Below are positions 1-15,374 of a stretch of 64,000 nt of DNA, piece after piece (the stretch's first letter is position 1; each line of letters opens with the position of its first letter). The translations under genes and the position numbers were made by a program. A model generated the notes under the pieces. That model did not search any database and had not been told where the DNA came from. It saw nothing but the letters and a program-made list of their open reading frames with translations. Source of the DNA: Eledone cirrhosa (lineage: Eukaryota > Mollusca > Cephalopoda > Octopoda > Eledonidae); contig OZ024748.1 in the NCBI GenBank assembly GCA_964016885.1, forward strand, positions 34,418,269 to 34,482,268, given 5' to 3'.

Positions 1-1540
1 ATGTGACTAGACCAACACCTATCACAATGTAACTAGACCAACACCAGTAACCATGTAACTAGAAGAACGCCTTTCACAATGTAACTAGGCCAACAGCAGT
101 CACGATGTAACTAGACCAAAACCAGTCACAATGAAACAAGACCAATACCAGTCACAATGTATCTAGACCAACACCAATCGCAATGTCAGTAGACCAACAC
201 CAGTCACAATGTAACTAGACCAACACCAGTCACAATTTAACTAGAACAACACCAGTCACAATGTAACTAGACCAATGCCAATCACAATGTCACTAGACAA
301 ACACCAGTCACAATTTAACTAGACCAACACCAGTCATAATTTAATTAGACCAACACCAGTCACGATGTAACTAGACCAACACCAGTTACAATGTAACAAG
401 ACCAACGCCAATCACACTGTCACTAGACAACACCAGTCACAATGTAACTAGACCAACACCAGTCACAATGTAATTAAACCAAAAGCAGTCACATTGTAAC
501 TCGACCAACACCAGTCACCATGTAACTAGACCTACGCCAGTCATAATGTAACTAGACCAACGCCAATCACAATGTCACTAGACCAAAAGCAGTCACAACG
601 TAACTAGACCAACACCAGTCACCATGTAACTAGACCTACGCCAGTCATAATGTAACTAGACCAACCGCAGTCACAATGTAATTAGACCAACACCAGTCAC
701 AATGTAACTAGACCTACGCCAGTCACAATGTAATTAGACCAACACCAATTACAATGTAACTACACACACGCCAATCACAATGTAACTAGACCAACACCAG
801 TCACAATGTAACTACACCAACGCCAATCCCCATTAAGCTAGATCAACGCCAGTCACAATGTTACTAGACCAACACCAGTCACAATGGGACTAGACCAACA
901 CCAACCACAATGTAACTAGACCAGCGCCAGTCACAATGTAACTAGACCAACGCCAGTCAAAATGTTAGTAGACCAAAACCAGTCACAATGTAACTAAACC
1001 AAAACCAATCACTATATAACTAGACCAACACCAATCACAATGTAACTAGACCAACGCAAATCACAATGTAACAAGACCAAAGCCAGTCACAGTGTAATTA
1101 GACAAAGGCCAATCATAATGTAACTACACCAACGCAAATCACCATGAAACTAGACCAACACCAGTCACCATGTAACTATACCTACGCCAGTCACAATGTA
1201 ACTAGACAAACGACAGTCACGATGTAACTGGACAAACACCTGTCAGCATTTAAGTAGAATAACACCAGTCACCAATATAACTAGTCCAACGCCAGTCACA
1301 ATATAACGAGGAGACCAACACCAGTCACAATGTAACTAGACCAACATCAGTCACAATGTAACAAGAACAACGCCAGCCGCAATGTAACGAGAGCAACGGC
1401 TGTCACAATGTAACTAGACCAACGCCAATCACAATGTAACTAGACCAACACCAGTAACAGAGTAACTAGACCAACACCAGCAACAAAGTAACTAGACCAA
1501 CACCAATAACGATGTAACTAGAGGAACGCCATTCACAATG
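1..1540 (+). repeat. Higher-order block, left copy (partner at 3,213-4,545)
   Basis: This stretch carries the same order of variant 26-bp units as 3,213-4,545. The offset is 3,212 bp at the left end and 3,030 bp from about position 840, a difference of 182 bp or seven whole units. Rare variants are shared, for example AGAAGAACGCCTTTCAC, GATCAACGCC and GCAACGGCTGTCAC. The match fades after about 1,540, so this is a duplicated block that later lost whole units. Confidence 0.85.
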
Positions 1541-3212
1541 TAACTAGACCTACGCCAGTCACAATGTGACTAGACCATGCCAACACCAGTAACAATGTAA
1601 CTAGACCTGCGCCAGTCTCAATGTGACTAGACGAACACCAATCACAATGTAACTAGACCAACACCAATCACTATGTTACTAGACCAAGACCAGTCACTAT
1701 GTGACTAGACCAACACCTATTACAATGTAACTAGACTAGTGCCAGTCACATTGTAACACGGCCAACGCCAGTCACAATATAACAAGACCAACACGAATCA
1801 CAATGCTACTAGACCAACACCAGTCAATATGTGACTAGACCAACGCCAGTCAAAATGTTAGTAGACCAACACCAGTCACAATGTACCCACACCAACACCA
1901 ATCACAACATAACTAGACCAACACCAATCACAATGTAACTAGACCAACACAAATCACAATGTAACATGTCTAACGCCAGTCACAGTGTAATTAGACAAAA
2001 GCCAATCATAATGTAACTACACCAACGCCAATCACCATGTAACTAGATCAAGACCAGTCAGCATGTAACTAGACCAACGCCAGTCACAATATAACGAGAC
2101 CAACATCAGTCACAATGTAACAAGAACAACGCCAGTCACAATGTAACTAGACCAACGCCAATCACAATGTAGATAGACCAACGCCAATCACATAGTAACT
2201 AGACCAACACCAGTCACAATTTAACCAGACCAACGCCAATCGCAGTGTCATTAGATAATCACCACTCACAATCTAACTAGACCTAACCAGTCACAATGTA
2301 ACTAGACCAACACCAGTCACAATGTCGTTAGACCAACACCAGTCACTATGTAATTAGACCAACACCAGTCACCATGTAACTAGACCAACACCAATCAAAA
2401 CTTAACTAGACCAACCCAACGACAATCACAATGTAACTAGACTTACGCCAGTCATAATGTAACAAGACCAACCCAACCCCAGTAACAATGTAACTATACC
2501 TGCGCCAGTCTCAATGTGACTAGACCAACACCAGTCACGATGACATTAGACCATCACCAGTCACAATGTAACTACACCAACACCAATCACAATGTAATTA
2601 GACCAACACCAGTCAAAATGTAACAAGACTAACTAGACCAACGCCAATCGCAATGTCACTAGACTAACACCACTCACAATGTAACTAGACCAAAACCAGT
2701 CCCATTGTAACAAGACCACCACCAGTCACGATGACATTAGACCATCACCAGTCACAATGTAACTACACCAACACCAGTCACAATGTAATTAGACCAACAC
2801 CAGTCAAAATGTAACTAGACCAACACCAGTCAGCATGAAACTAGACCAACACAAAACCCAAGTTAACTAGACCAACCCAACAACAATCACACTGCTACTA
2901 GACCAACACCAGTCAATATGTGACTAGACCAACACCAGTCACAATGTAACAAGGCCAACGCCACTCACAATGTAACTAGACCAACGCCAGTCAAATGTTA
3001 CTAGACCAACACCAGTCACAATGTAACTAGAACAACGCCAAACACAATGTCACTAGACCAACACCAGTCACATTGTAATTAGACCAACACCAGTCACAAT
3101 GTCACTAGACCAAACCAACACTAGTAACAATGTAACTAGACCTACGCCAGTCACAATGTGACTAGACCATCCCAACACCAGTAACAATATAACTAGACCT
3201 GCGCCAGTTTCA

Positions 3213-4545
3213 ATGTGACTAGACCAACACCTATCACAATGTAACTAGACCAACACCAATAACCAGGTAACTAGAAGAACGCCTTTCACAATGTAACTAG
3301 GCCAACAGCAGTCACGATGTAACTAGACCAAAACCAGTCACAATGTAACAAGACCAATACCAGTCACAATGTATTTAGACCAACACCAGTCACAATGTAA
3401 CTAGACCAACACCAGTCACAATGTAACTAGAACAACATCAGTCACAATGTAACTAGACCAATGCCAATCACAGTGTCACTAGACAAACACCAGTCACAAT
3501 TTAACTAGACCAACACCAGTCATAATTTAATTAGACCAACGCCAGTCGCGATATAACTAGACCAACACCAGTTACAATGTAACAAGACCAACGCCAATCA
3601 CAATGTCACTAGACAACACCAGTCACAATGTAACTAGACCAACACCAGTCACAATGTAATTAGACCAACAGCAGTCACAATGTAACTCGACCAACACCAG
3701 TCACCATGTAACTAGACCTACGCCAGTCATAATGTAACTAGACCAACGCCAATCACAGTGTCACTAGACCAAAAGTAGTCACAATGTAACTAGACCAACA
3801 CCAGTCACCATGTAACTAGACCTACGCCAGTCACAATTTAATTAGACCAACACCAGTCACAATGTAACTAGATCAACGCCAGTCACAATGTTACTAGACC
3901 AACACCAGTCACTATGGGACTAGACCAACACCAACCACAATGTACCTAGACCAGCGCAAGTCACAATGTAACTAGACCAACGCCAGTCAAAATGTTAGTA
4001 GACCAAAACCAGTCACAATATAACTAAACCAAAACCAATCACTATATAACTAGACCAACACCAATCACAACGTAACTAGACCAACGCAAATCACAATGTA
4101 ACAAGACCAAAGCCAGTCACAGTGTAATTAGACAAAGGCCAATCATAATGTAACTAGACCAACACCAGTCACCATGTAACTATACATACGCCAGTCACAA
4201 TGTAACTAGACAAACGACAGTCACAATGTAACTGGACAAACACCTGTCAGCATTTAAGTAGAATAACACCAGTCACCAACATAACTAGACCAACGCCAGT
4301 CACAATATAACGAGGAGACCAACACCAGTCACAATGTAACTAGACCAACATCAGTCACAATGTAACAAGAACAACGCCAGCCGCAATGTAACTAGAGCAA
4401 CGGCTGTCACAATGTAACTAGACCAACGCCAATCACAATGTAACTAGACCAACACCAGTAACAGAGTAACTAGACCAACACCAGTAACAAAGTAACTAGA
4501 CCAACACCAATAACGATGTAACTAGAGGAACGCCAATCACAATGT
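3213..4545 (+). repeat. Higher-order block, right copy of 1-1,540
   Basis: This is the partner of 1-1,540, with the same sequence of rare unit variants. It is about 207 bp shorter, close to eight units, which suggests loss or gain by unequal exchange in register with the 26-bp unit. Confidence 0.85.
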
Positions 4546-6059
4546 AAGTAGACCAACACACCAGTCACAATGTAACTAGAACAACACCAATCACAATGTA
4601 ACTACACCAACGCCAGTCACAATGTAACTAGATCAAAACCAGTGACAATGTATCTAGACCAACACCAGTCACAATGTAACTAAACCAACACCAGTCACAA
4701 TGTAACTAGACCAACGCCAAACACAATGTACCTACACCAGCGCCAATCACAATGTAACTAGACCAACACCAGTCATAATGTAACTAGACCAACGCCAGTA
4801 ACAAGGTATCTAGACCAACGTCAATCACAATGTAACTAGACCAACGCCAGTCATTATGTAACTAGACCAACACCAGTGACCATGTAACTACAGCAACGCC
4901 ATTCACAATGTAAGTAGGCCCACACCAGTCACAATGTAACTAAACAAACACCAATAACAATGTAACTAGACCAACGCCAGTCACAATGTAGCTAGACAAA
5001 CGCCTGTCACAATGAAACTAGACCAACACAAGTCACAATGTGACTAGACCAACACCAGTCACAATGTAATTAGACCAATACCAGTCACAATGTAACTAGA
5101 CCAACACCAGTCACAATGTAATTATATCAACACCAGTCACAATGTAACTAGACCAACACCAATCACCATTTAACTAGACCAACCCAACACCAGTAACAAT
5201 GTAACTAGACCTGCGCCAGTCTCAATGTGACTAGACCAACACCAATCACAATGTAACTAGACCAACACCAATCACAATGCTACTAGAACAACAACAGTCA
5301 ATATGTGAGTAGACCAACACCAATTACAATATAACTAGACCAGCGCCAGTCACAATGTAACAAGGCCAACGGCAGTCACAATGTAACTAGACCAACGCCA
5401 ATAACAATGTCACTAGACCAACACCAGTCACAATGTAACTAGACCAACACCAGTCACAATGTAATTAGACCAAAACCAGTCACAATGTCACTAGACCAAC
5501 ATCACTCACAATGTAATTAGACCAACACCAGTCACAATGTAACTAGACCAACACTAGTCACAATGTAATTAGACCAACACTAGTCACAATGTGACTAGTC
5601 CAACATCAGTCACAATGTAATTAGACCAACTGAAGTCACAATGTAACTAGACCAACACAAGTCACCATGTAACTAGACCAACACCAATAACAGTGTAACT
5701 AGACCAACCCAACACCAGTCACAATGTGATTAGACCATCCCAACACCAGTAACAATATAAGTAGACCTGCGCCAGTCTCAATGTGACTAGACCAACACCA
5801 ATCACAATGTAACTAGACCAACACCAATCACAAGGATACTAGACAAACACCAACATCAATCACAATGTAACTAGACCAACACCAGTCACAATGTAACTAG
5901 ACCAGTACCATTCACAATATAACTAGACCAACACCAGTCACAATGTCACTAGACCAAAACCAGTCGCAATGTAACTAGACCTACGCCAGTCACAATGTGA
6001 CTAGACCATCCCAACACCTGTAACAATGTAACTAGACCTGCGCCAGTCTCAATGTGACT

Positions 6060-7682
6060 ACACCAACACCAATCACAATGTAACTAGACCAACAGCAATT
6101 GCAATGTTACTAGACAAATGCCAGTCACAATGCGACTAGACCAACATCAATCACAATGTAACTAGACTAGCACCAGTCACACTGTAACAAGGCCAACGCC
6201 AGTCACAATATAACTAGACCAACGCCAGTCAAAATGAAACTAAACCAACACCAATCACAATGTGACTAGACCAACGCAAGTCACAGTGTAATTAGACAAA
6301 GGCCAATCATAATATAACTACACCAACGCCAATCACCATGTAACTAGACCAACACCAGTCACCAGGTAACGAGACCGACGCCAGTCACAATGTAACTAAA
6401 CCAACATCAGTCACTATGTAATTAGACCAACACCAGTCACAATGTAACTAGACCAACACCAGTCACAATGTAACTAGACCAACGCCAATCACAATTTAAC
6501 AAGACCAACGCCAGTCTCAGTGTAATTAGGCAAACAACATTCATAATGTAACTACACCAACGCCAATCACCATGTAACTGGACCAACGCCAGTCACAATG
6601 TAACAAGACCAACGCCATTCACAATATAACTAGACCAACGCCACTCACAATGTAACTAGACCAACGCCAATCCCAATGTAACTAGACCAACACCAGTAAC
6701 AAGGTAACTAGACCAACACCAATCACAATGTAGCTAGACCAAGGCCAGTCACAATGTAGCTAGAACAATGCCTATCACCATGTAACTAGACCAACACCAG
6801 TCACGATGTAACTAGACCAACGCCAGTAACATTGTAACTAGACTAACTCCAGTCACAATTTAACTAGACCAACACCAATCAATATAACTACAACAACGCC
6901 AGCCAATCACAATGTAACTAGACAAACACCAGTCACAATGTAACTGGACCAACATCAGTCACTATGTAATTAGACCAACACCAGTCACGATGTAACTAGA
7001 CCAACACCAGTCACAATGTAACTAGACCAACGCCAATCGCAATGTCACTAGACCAACACCACTCACAATGTAATTAGACCAAAACCAGTCACGATGTAAC
7101 TAGACCAACACCAGTCACAATGTAATTAGACCATCACCAGTCACAATGTAACAAGACCAACACCAGTCCCCATGTAACTAGACCAACGCCGGTCACAATA
7201 TAACGAGACCAACACCAGTCTCAATGTAACTAGACCAACATCAGTCACAATGTAACAAGAATAATGCCAGTCACAATGTAACTAGACCAACGGCTGTCAC
7301 AATGTAACTAGACCAACGCCAATCACAATGTAACTAGAGCAACGCCAGTAACAAAGTAACTAGACCAACACCAATATCCATGTAAGTAGAGGAACGCCAA
7401 TCACAATGTAACTAGACCAACACCAGTCACAATGTAACTAGACCAAGACCAATCACAATGTAACTACACCAACGCCAGTCACAATGTAACTAGACCAAAA
7501 CCAGTGACAATGTAACTAGACCAACACCAGTCACAATGTAACTAGACCAACACCAGTCACAATGTAACTAGACCAACAGCAGTCACAATGTAACTAGACC
7601 AACGCCAATCACAATGTACCTACACCAACATCAATCACAATGTAACTAGACCAACACCAGTCACAATGTAACTAGACCAATA
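6060..7682 (+). repeat. Higher-order block, left copy (partner at 9,602-11,247)
   Basis: The order of unit variants repeats 3,541-3,568 bp further on. Shared rare variants include AACAGCAATTGCAATG, the out-of-phase piece GCCAGCCAATCAC, and ATAATGCCAGTCAC. Length differences between the copies are whole units (+26, +78, -104, then +26 bp), typical of slippage or unequal exchange in register. Confidence 0.85.
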
Positions 7683-9601
7683 CCATTCACAATATAACTA
7701 GACCAACGCCAGTCACAATGTAACTAAACCAAAATCAGTCATCGTGTAACTGGAGGAGCGCCATTCACAATGTAACTAGGCCAACACCAGTCACAATGTA
7801 ACTAAACCAACACCAATAACAATGTAACTAGACCAACATCAGTCACAATGTAACTAGACAAACGCCAGTCGCAATGTCAGTAGACCAACACCAGTCACAA
7901 TGTCATTAGAACAACACCAGTCAGAATGTAACTAAACCAACCGCAGTCACAATGTAATTAGACCAACGCCAGTCACAATGTAACTAGACCAATGCCAATC
8001 ACAATGTAATTATAGCAACACCAGTCACAATGTAACTAGACCAACACCAGTCACAATTTAATTAGACCAACACCAGTCACAATGTAACTAGACAAACACC
8101 GGTCACAATGTAACTAGACCAACGTCAATCACAATGTCACTAGACCAACACCAGTCACAATGTAATTAGACCAACACCAGTCACAATGTGACTAAACCAA
8201 CACCAGTCAAAATGTAATTAGACCAACAGCAGTCACAATGTAACTAGACCTACGCCAGTCATAATGTAACTAGACCAAACCAACACCAGTCACAATGTAA
8301 CTCGACCTACGCCAGTCACAATGTGACTAGATCATCCCAGCACCAGTAACAATGTAACTGGACCTGCGCCAGTCTCAATGTGACTAGACCAACACCAATC
8401 ACAATGTAACTAGACCAACACCAATCACCATGTAGCTAGACCAACCCAACACTAGCCACAATGTAACAAGACCTACGCCATTCACATTGCTACTAGACAA
8501 ATACCAGTCAATATGTGACTAGACCAACACCAATTAGACTGTAACTAGACCAGCGCCAGTCTCAATGTAACAAGGCCAACGCCAGTAACATTGTAACTAG
8601 ACCAACACCAGTCACAATGTAATTATAGCAACACCATTCACAATGTAACTAGACCAACGTCAGTCACAATGTAACTAGACAAACGCCAATCGCAATGTCA
8701 GTAGACCACCAAAACTTCACAATGTAACTAAGCCAATGCCAATCACAATGTCACTAGACACACACCAGTCACAATGTAACTAGACGAACACCAGTCACAA
8801 TGTGATTAGACCAACAGCAGTCACCATATAACTAGACCAACACGAATCACCATTTAACTAGACCAACCCAACACCAGTAACAATGTAACTAGACATGAGC
8901 CAGTCTCAATGTGACTAGACCAACAGCAATCACAATGTAACTAGAGGAACACCAATCACGATGTAACTAGACCAACCCAACACCAGTCACAATGTAACTA
9001 GTCCTACCCCAGTCACAATGTGACTAGATCTTCCCACGCCAGTAACAATATAAGTAGACCTGCGCCAATCTCAATGTGACTAGACCAACACCAATCACAA
9101 TGTAACTAGACCAAAACCAATCACAAGGATACTAGACCAACACCAGTCAAATGTAACTAGACCAACACCAGTCACAATGTAACTAGACCAACGCCAATCA
9201 CAATGTCACTAGACCAACACCAGTCACAATGTAATTAGACCAAAATCAGTCACACTGTCACTAGACCAACACCAGTCACACTGTAATTAGAGCAACAACA
9301 GTCACAATGTAACAAGACCAACGCCAGTAAAAATATTACTAGACCAACAGCAGTAACAAGGTAACTTGAGAAACGCCAATCAACAGGTAACTAGACCAAC
9401 GCCAGTCACCATGAAACTAGACCAACGCCAGGCACAATGTAACTAGACCTACGCCAGTCCCAATATAACGAGACCAACACCAATCACAATGTAACTAGAC
9501 CAAGGCCAGTCACAATGTAGCTAGAACAACGCCTGTCACCATGTAACTAGACCAACGCCAGTCACGATGAAACTAGACCAACGCCAGTCTCAATGTGACT
9601 A

Positions 9602-11247
9602 CACCAACACCAATCACAATGTAACTAGACCAACAGCAATTGCAATGTTACTAGACAAATGCCAGTCACAATGCGACTAGACCAACACCAATCACAATGT
9701 AACTAGACTAGCACCAGTTACACTGTAACAAGGCCAACGCCAGTCACAATATAACTAGACCAACGCCAGTCAAAATGAAACTAAACCAACACCAATCACA
9801 ATAAAACTAGACAAACACCAATCACAATGTGACTAGACCAACGCAAGTCACAGTGTAATTAGACAAAGGCCAATCATAATGTAACTACACCAACGCCAAT
9901 CACCATGTAACTAGACCAACACCAGTCACCAGGTAACGAGAACAACGCCAGTCACAGTGTAACTAGACCAACGACAGTCACAATGTAATTAGACCAACAC
10001 CAGTCACTATGTAACTAGACCAACACCAGTCACAATGTAACTAAACCAACATCAGTCACTATGTAATTAGACCAACACCAGTCACAATGTAACTAGACCA
10101 ACACCAGTCACAATGTAACTAGACCAACGCCAATCACAATTTAACAAGACCAACGCCAGTCTCAGTGTAATTAGGCAAACAACATTTCATAATGTAACTA
10201 CACCAACGCCAATCACCATGTAACTAGACCAACACCAGTCACCATGTAACTAGACCAACACCAATCACAATGTAGCTAGACCAAGGCCAGTCACAATGTA
10301 GCTAGAACAATGCCTATCACCATGTAACTAGACCAACACCAGTCACGATGTAACTAGACCAACGCCAGTAACATTGTAACTCGACTAACTCCAGTCACAA
10401 TTTAATTAGACCAACACCAATCAATATAACTACAACAACGCCAGCCAATCACAATGTTACTAGACCAACACCAGTCACAATGTAACTGGACCAACATCAG
10501 TCACTATGTAATTAGACCAACACCAGTCACAATGTAACTAGACCAAAACCAGTCACAATGTAACTAGACCAACGCCAATCGCAATGTCACTAGACCAACA
10601 CCAATCACAATGTAATTAGACCAAAACCAGTCACGATGTAACTAGACCAACACCAGTCACAATGTAATTAGACCATCACCAGTCACAATGTAACAAGACC
10701 AACACCAGTCACAATGTAATTAGACCAACACCAGTCCCCATGTAACTAGACCAACGCCGGTCACAATATAACGAGACCAACACCAGTCTCAATGTAACTA
10801 GACCAACATCAGTCACAATGTAACAAGAATAATGCCAGTCACAATGTAACTATACCAACGGCTGTCACAATGTAACTAGACCAACGCACATCACAATGTA
10901 ACTAGAGCAACGCCAGTAACAAAGTAACTAGACCAACACCAATATCCATGTAAGTAGAGGAACGCCAATCACAATGTAACTAGACCAACACCAGTCACAA
11001 TGTAACTAGACCAAGACCAATCACAATGTAACTACACCAACGCCAGTCACAATGTAACTAGACCAAAACCAGTGACAATGTAACTAGACCAACACCAGTC
11101 ACAATGTAACTAGACCAACACCAGTCACAATGTAACTAGACCAACAGCAGTCACAATGTAACTAGACCAACGCCAATCACAATGTACCTACACCAACATC
11201 AATCACAATGTAACTAGACCAACACCAGTCACAATGTAACTAGACCA
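9602..11247 (+). repeat. Higher-order block, right copy of 6,060-7,682
   Basis: This is the partner of 6,060-7,682. Similarity begins at CACCAACACCAATCACAATG and fades after the variant CTACACCAACATCAATCAC near 11,247. Confidence 0.85.
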
Positions 11248-14200
11248 ATGCCAGTAACAATGTAACTAGACCAACGCCAATCACAATGTAACTAGACCAA
11301 CGCCAGTCACCATGTAACTAGACAAACACCAGTCACCATGTAACTAGAGGAACACCAATAACAATGTAACTAGACTAACGCCAGTCACAATGTGACTAGA
11401 ACTCCCAACACCAGTAACAATGTAACTAGACCTGCGCCAGTCTCAATGTGACTAGACCAACACCAATCACAATGAAACTAGACCAACACCAATCACAAGG
11501 ATACTAGACCAAGCACAGTCATTATGTGACTAGAGCGACAGCAATTACAATGTAACTAGACCAGCGACAGTCCCAATGGAACAAGACCAACGCCAATCAA
11601 AATGTTACTAGACCAACAGCAGTAACAAGGTATCCAGACCAACACCAATAACCACGTAACTAGACCAACGCCAATCACAATGTAACAAGACCAACGCCAG
11701 TCACAGTGTAATTAGACAAACGCCATTCATAATGTAACTACACCAACGCCAATCACCATGTAACTAGACGAACACCAGTCACGATATAACGAGACCAACA
11801 CCAGTCACAATGTAACAAGACCAACGCCAGTCACAATGTAACTAGACCAACGCTACTCACAATGTAACTAGACCAACGCCAATCCCAATGTAACCAGACC
11901 AACACCAGTAACAAGGTAACTAGACCAACACCAATCACAATATAACTAGACCAACGCCAATCACAATGTAACTAGACCAACGCCAGTCACAATGTGACTA
12001 GAACATCCCAACACCAGTAACAATGTAACTAGACCTGCGCCAGTCTCAATGTGACTAGACCAACACCAGTCACCATGTAACTAGAGGAACACCAATCACA
12101 ATGTAACTAGACCAACCCCAATCACAAAGAAACTAGACCAACACCAATCACAAGGATACTAGACCAAGACCAATCACCATGTAACTAGACCAACACCAGT
12201 CACCATGTAACTAGACCAACGCCAGTCACAATGTAACTAGACCAACGCCACTCAAAATGTAACTAGACCAACGCCAATCCCAATGTAACTAGACCAACAC
12301 CAGTAACAAGGTAACTAGACCAACACCAATCACAATGTAACTAGACCAAGGCCAGTCACAATGTAGCTAGAATAATGCCTATCACCATGTAACTAGACCA
12401 ACACCAGTCACGATGTAACTAGACCAACGCCAGTAACATTGTAACTAGACTAACACCAATCACAATGTAACTAGACCAACACCAGTCACAATGTAACTGG
12501 ACCAACATCAGTCATTATGTAATTAGACCAACACCAGTCACAATGTAACTAGACCAACACCAGTCACAATGTAACTAGACCAACGCCAATTGCAATGTCA
12601 CTAGACCAACACAACTCACAATGTAACTAGACCAACACCAGTCACAATGTCATTAGACCATCACCAGTCACAATGTAACAAGACCAACACCAGTCACAAT
12701 GTAATTAGAACAACACCAGTCACAATGTAAATAGACCAACACCAGTCACCATGTAACTAGACCTACACCAATCCCAAGGTAACTAGACCAACACAACGAC
12801 AATCACAATGTAATTAGACCAACACCATTAACATGGTAACTAAACCAAGACCAATCACAATGTAACTACACCAACGCCAGTCACAATGTAACTAGACCAA
12901 CACCAGTCACAATGTAATTAGACCAACACCAGTCACAATGTAACTAGACCAACGCCAATCACAATTTTAACTAGACCAACACCAGTCACAATGTAGCTAG
13001 AACAACGTCTGTCACCATGTAACTAGACCAACACCAGTCACGATGTAACTAGACCAACGCCAGTAACATTGTAACTAGACCAACACCAGTCACAATTTAA
13101 CTAGACCAACACTAATCAATATAACTACACCAACGCCACCCACTCACAATGTAACTAGACCAACACCCGTCACAATGTAACTAGACCAACATCAGTCTCT
13201 ATGTAACTAGACCAACACCAGTCACAATGCCATTAGACAATAACCATTCAATGTAACAAGACCAACACCAGTCACAATGTAATTAGACCAACACGAGTCA
13301 CAATGTAAATAGACCAACACCAGTCACCATGTAACTAGACCAACAGCAATCCCAAGGTAACTAGACCAACCCAACGACAATCACAATGTAACTAGACCTA
13401 CGGCCGTCATAATGTAACTATACCAACCGATCACCAGTCACGATGTAACTAGACCTACGCCAGTCACAATCTGCCTAGACTATCCCAACACCAGTAACAA
13501 TGTAACTAGACCTGCGCCAGTCTCAATGTGACTAGACCAACACCAATCACAATGTAACTTGACCAACACCAGTAATAAAGTAACTAGACCAACACCAATA
13601 ACCATGTAACTAGAGAACGCCAATCACAATATCTCTAGACCAACACCTGTCAAAATGTAACTAGACCAAGACCAATCAATATGTAACTACACCAACGCCA
13701 GTCACAACGTAACTAGACCAACACCTGTCACAATGTAACTAGACCAACGCCAATCATAATGTACCTACACCAACACCAATCACAATGTAACTAGACCAAC
13801 GCCAATCACAATCTAACAAGACCAACGCTAGTCACAGTGTAATTAGACAAACGCCATACATAATGTAACTACACCAACGCCAAATACCAGGTAACTAGAC
13901 CAACACCAGTCACCATGTAACTAGACCAACGGCAGTCACAATATAACGAGACGAACGCGAATCACAATGTAACTAGACCAACACCAGTCACAATGTAACA
14001 AGTCCAACGCCAGTCACAATGTAACTAGACCAACAGCAGTAACAAGGTATCTAGACCAACGCCAATCCCAATGTAACTAGACCAACACCATTAACAAGGT
14101 AACTAAACCAACACCAATCACAATGTAACTAGACCAAGGCCATTCACAATGTAGCTAGAACAATGCCTCTCACCATGTAACTAGACCAACACCGGTCACG

Positions 14201-15000
14201 ATGTAACTAGACCAACACCAGTAACATTGTAACTTGACCCACGTCAGTCACTATGTAATTAGACCAACACCAGTCACAATGTAACTAGTCCAACAACAAT
14301 CACGATGTAACTAGACCAACGCCAATCGCAATGTCACTAGACCAAAACCACTCACAATGTAACTAGACCAAAACCAGTCACAATGTAACTAGACCAACAC
14401 CAGTCTCAATGTCATTAGAACAACGCCAGTAACAATGTAACAAGACCAACACCAGTCACAATGTAAATAGACCAACACCAGTCACCATGTAACTAGACCA
14501 TCACCAATCCCAAGGTAACTAGACCAACCCAACGACAATCACAATGTAACTAGACCTACGTCAGTCATAATGTGACTAGACCAACCGAACACCAGTCACG
14601 ATGTAACTATACCTACGCCAGTCACAATGTAACTAGACCATCCCAACGCCAGTAACATTTTAACTAGATCAACACCAGTCACCATGTAACTAGAGGAACG
14701 CCATTCACTATGTAACTAGGCCAACACCAGTCACAATGTAACTAAAGCAACACCAATAACAATGTAACTAGACCAACGCCAATCACAATGTAGCTAGACC
14801 AACGCCTGTCACAATGAAACTAGACCAACACCAGTCATAATGTAACTAGACCAACACCAGTCACAATGTAATCATACCAACACCAATCACAATATAACTA
14901 GACCAGCTTCCGTCACAATATAACTAGGCAAACGCCAATCACAATGTCAGTGGAGCAACACCAGTCACAATGTCATTATAACAACACCAGTCACAATGTA

Positions 15001-15374
15001 ACTAGACCAACCGCAGACACAATGTAACTAGACCAATTCCAATCACAATGTCACGAGACAAACACCAGTCACAATTTAACTAGACCAACACCAGTGACAA
15101 TGTAACTAGACCAACACTAATCACAATGTAACTAGAACAACCCCAGTCACCATGTAACGAGACCAACCCAACACCAGTCACAATGTAACTAGACCAACCG
15201 CAGACACAATGTAACTAGACCAATTCCAATCACAATGTCACGAGACAAACACCAGTCACAATTTAACTAGACCAACACCAGTGACAATGTAACTAGACCA
15301 ACACTAATCACAATGTAACTAGAACAACCCCAGTCACCATGTAACGAGACCAACCCAACACCAGTCACAATGTA
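15001..15374 (+). repeat. Perfect 187-bp tandem duplication inside the array
   Basis: Positions 15,001-15,187 and 15,188-15,374 look identical base for base, including rare variants such as ACCGCAGACAC, CAATTCCAATC and CACGAGACAAAC. The length is seven 26-bp units plus the five-base CCCAA insertion. Identity in otherwise divergent DNA points to a recent event. Confidence 0.93.
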
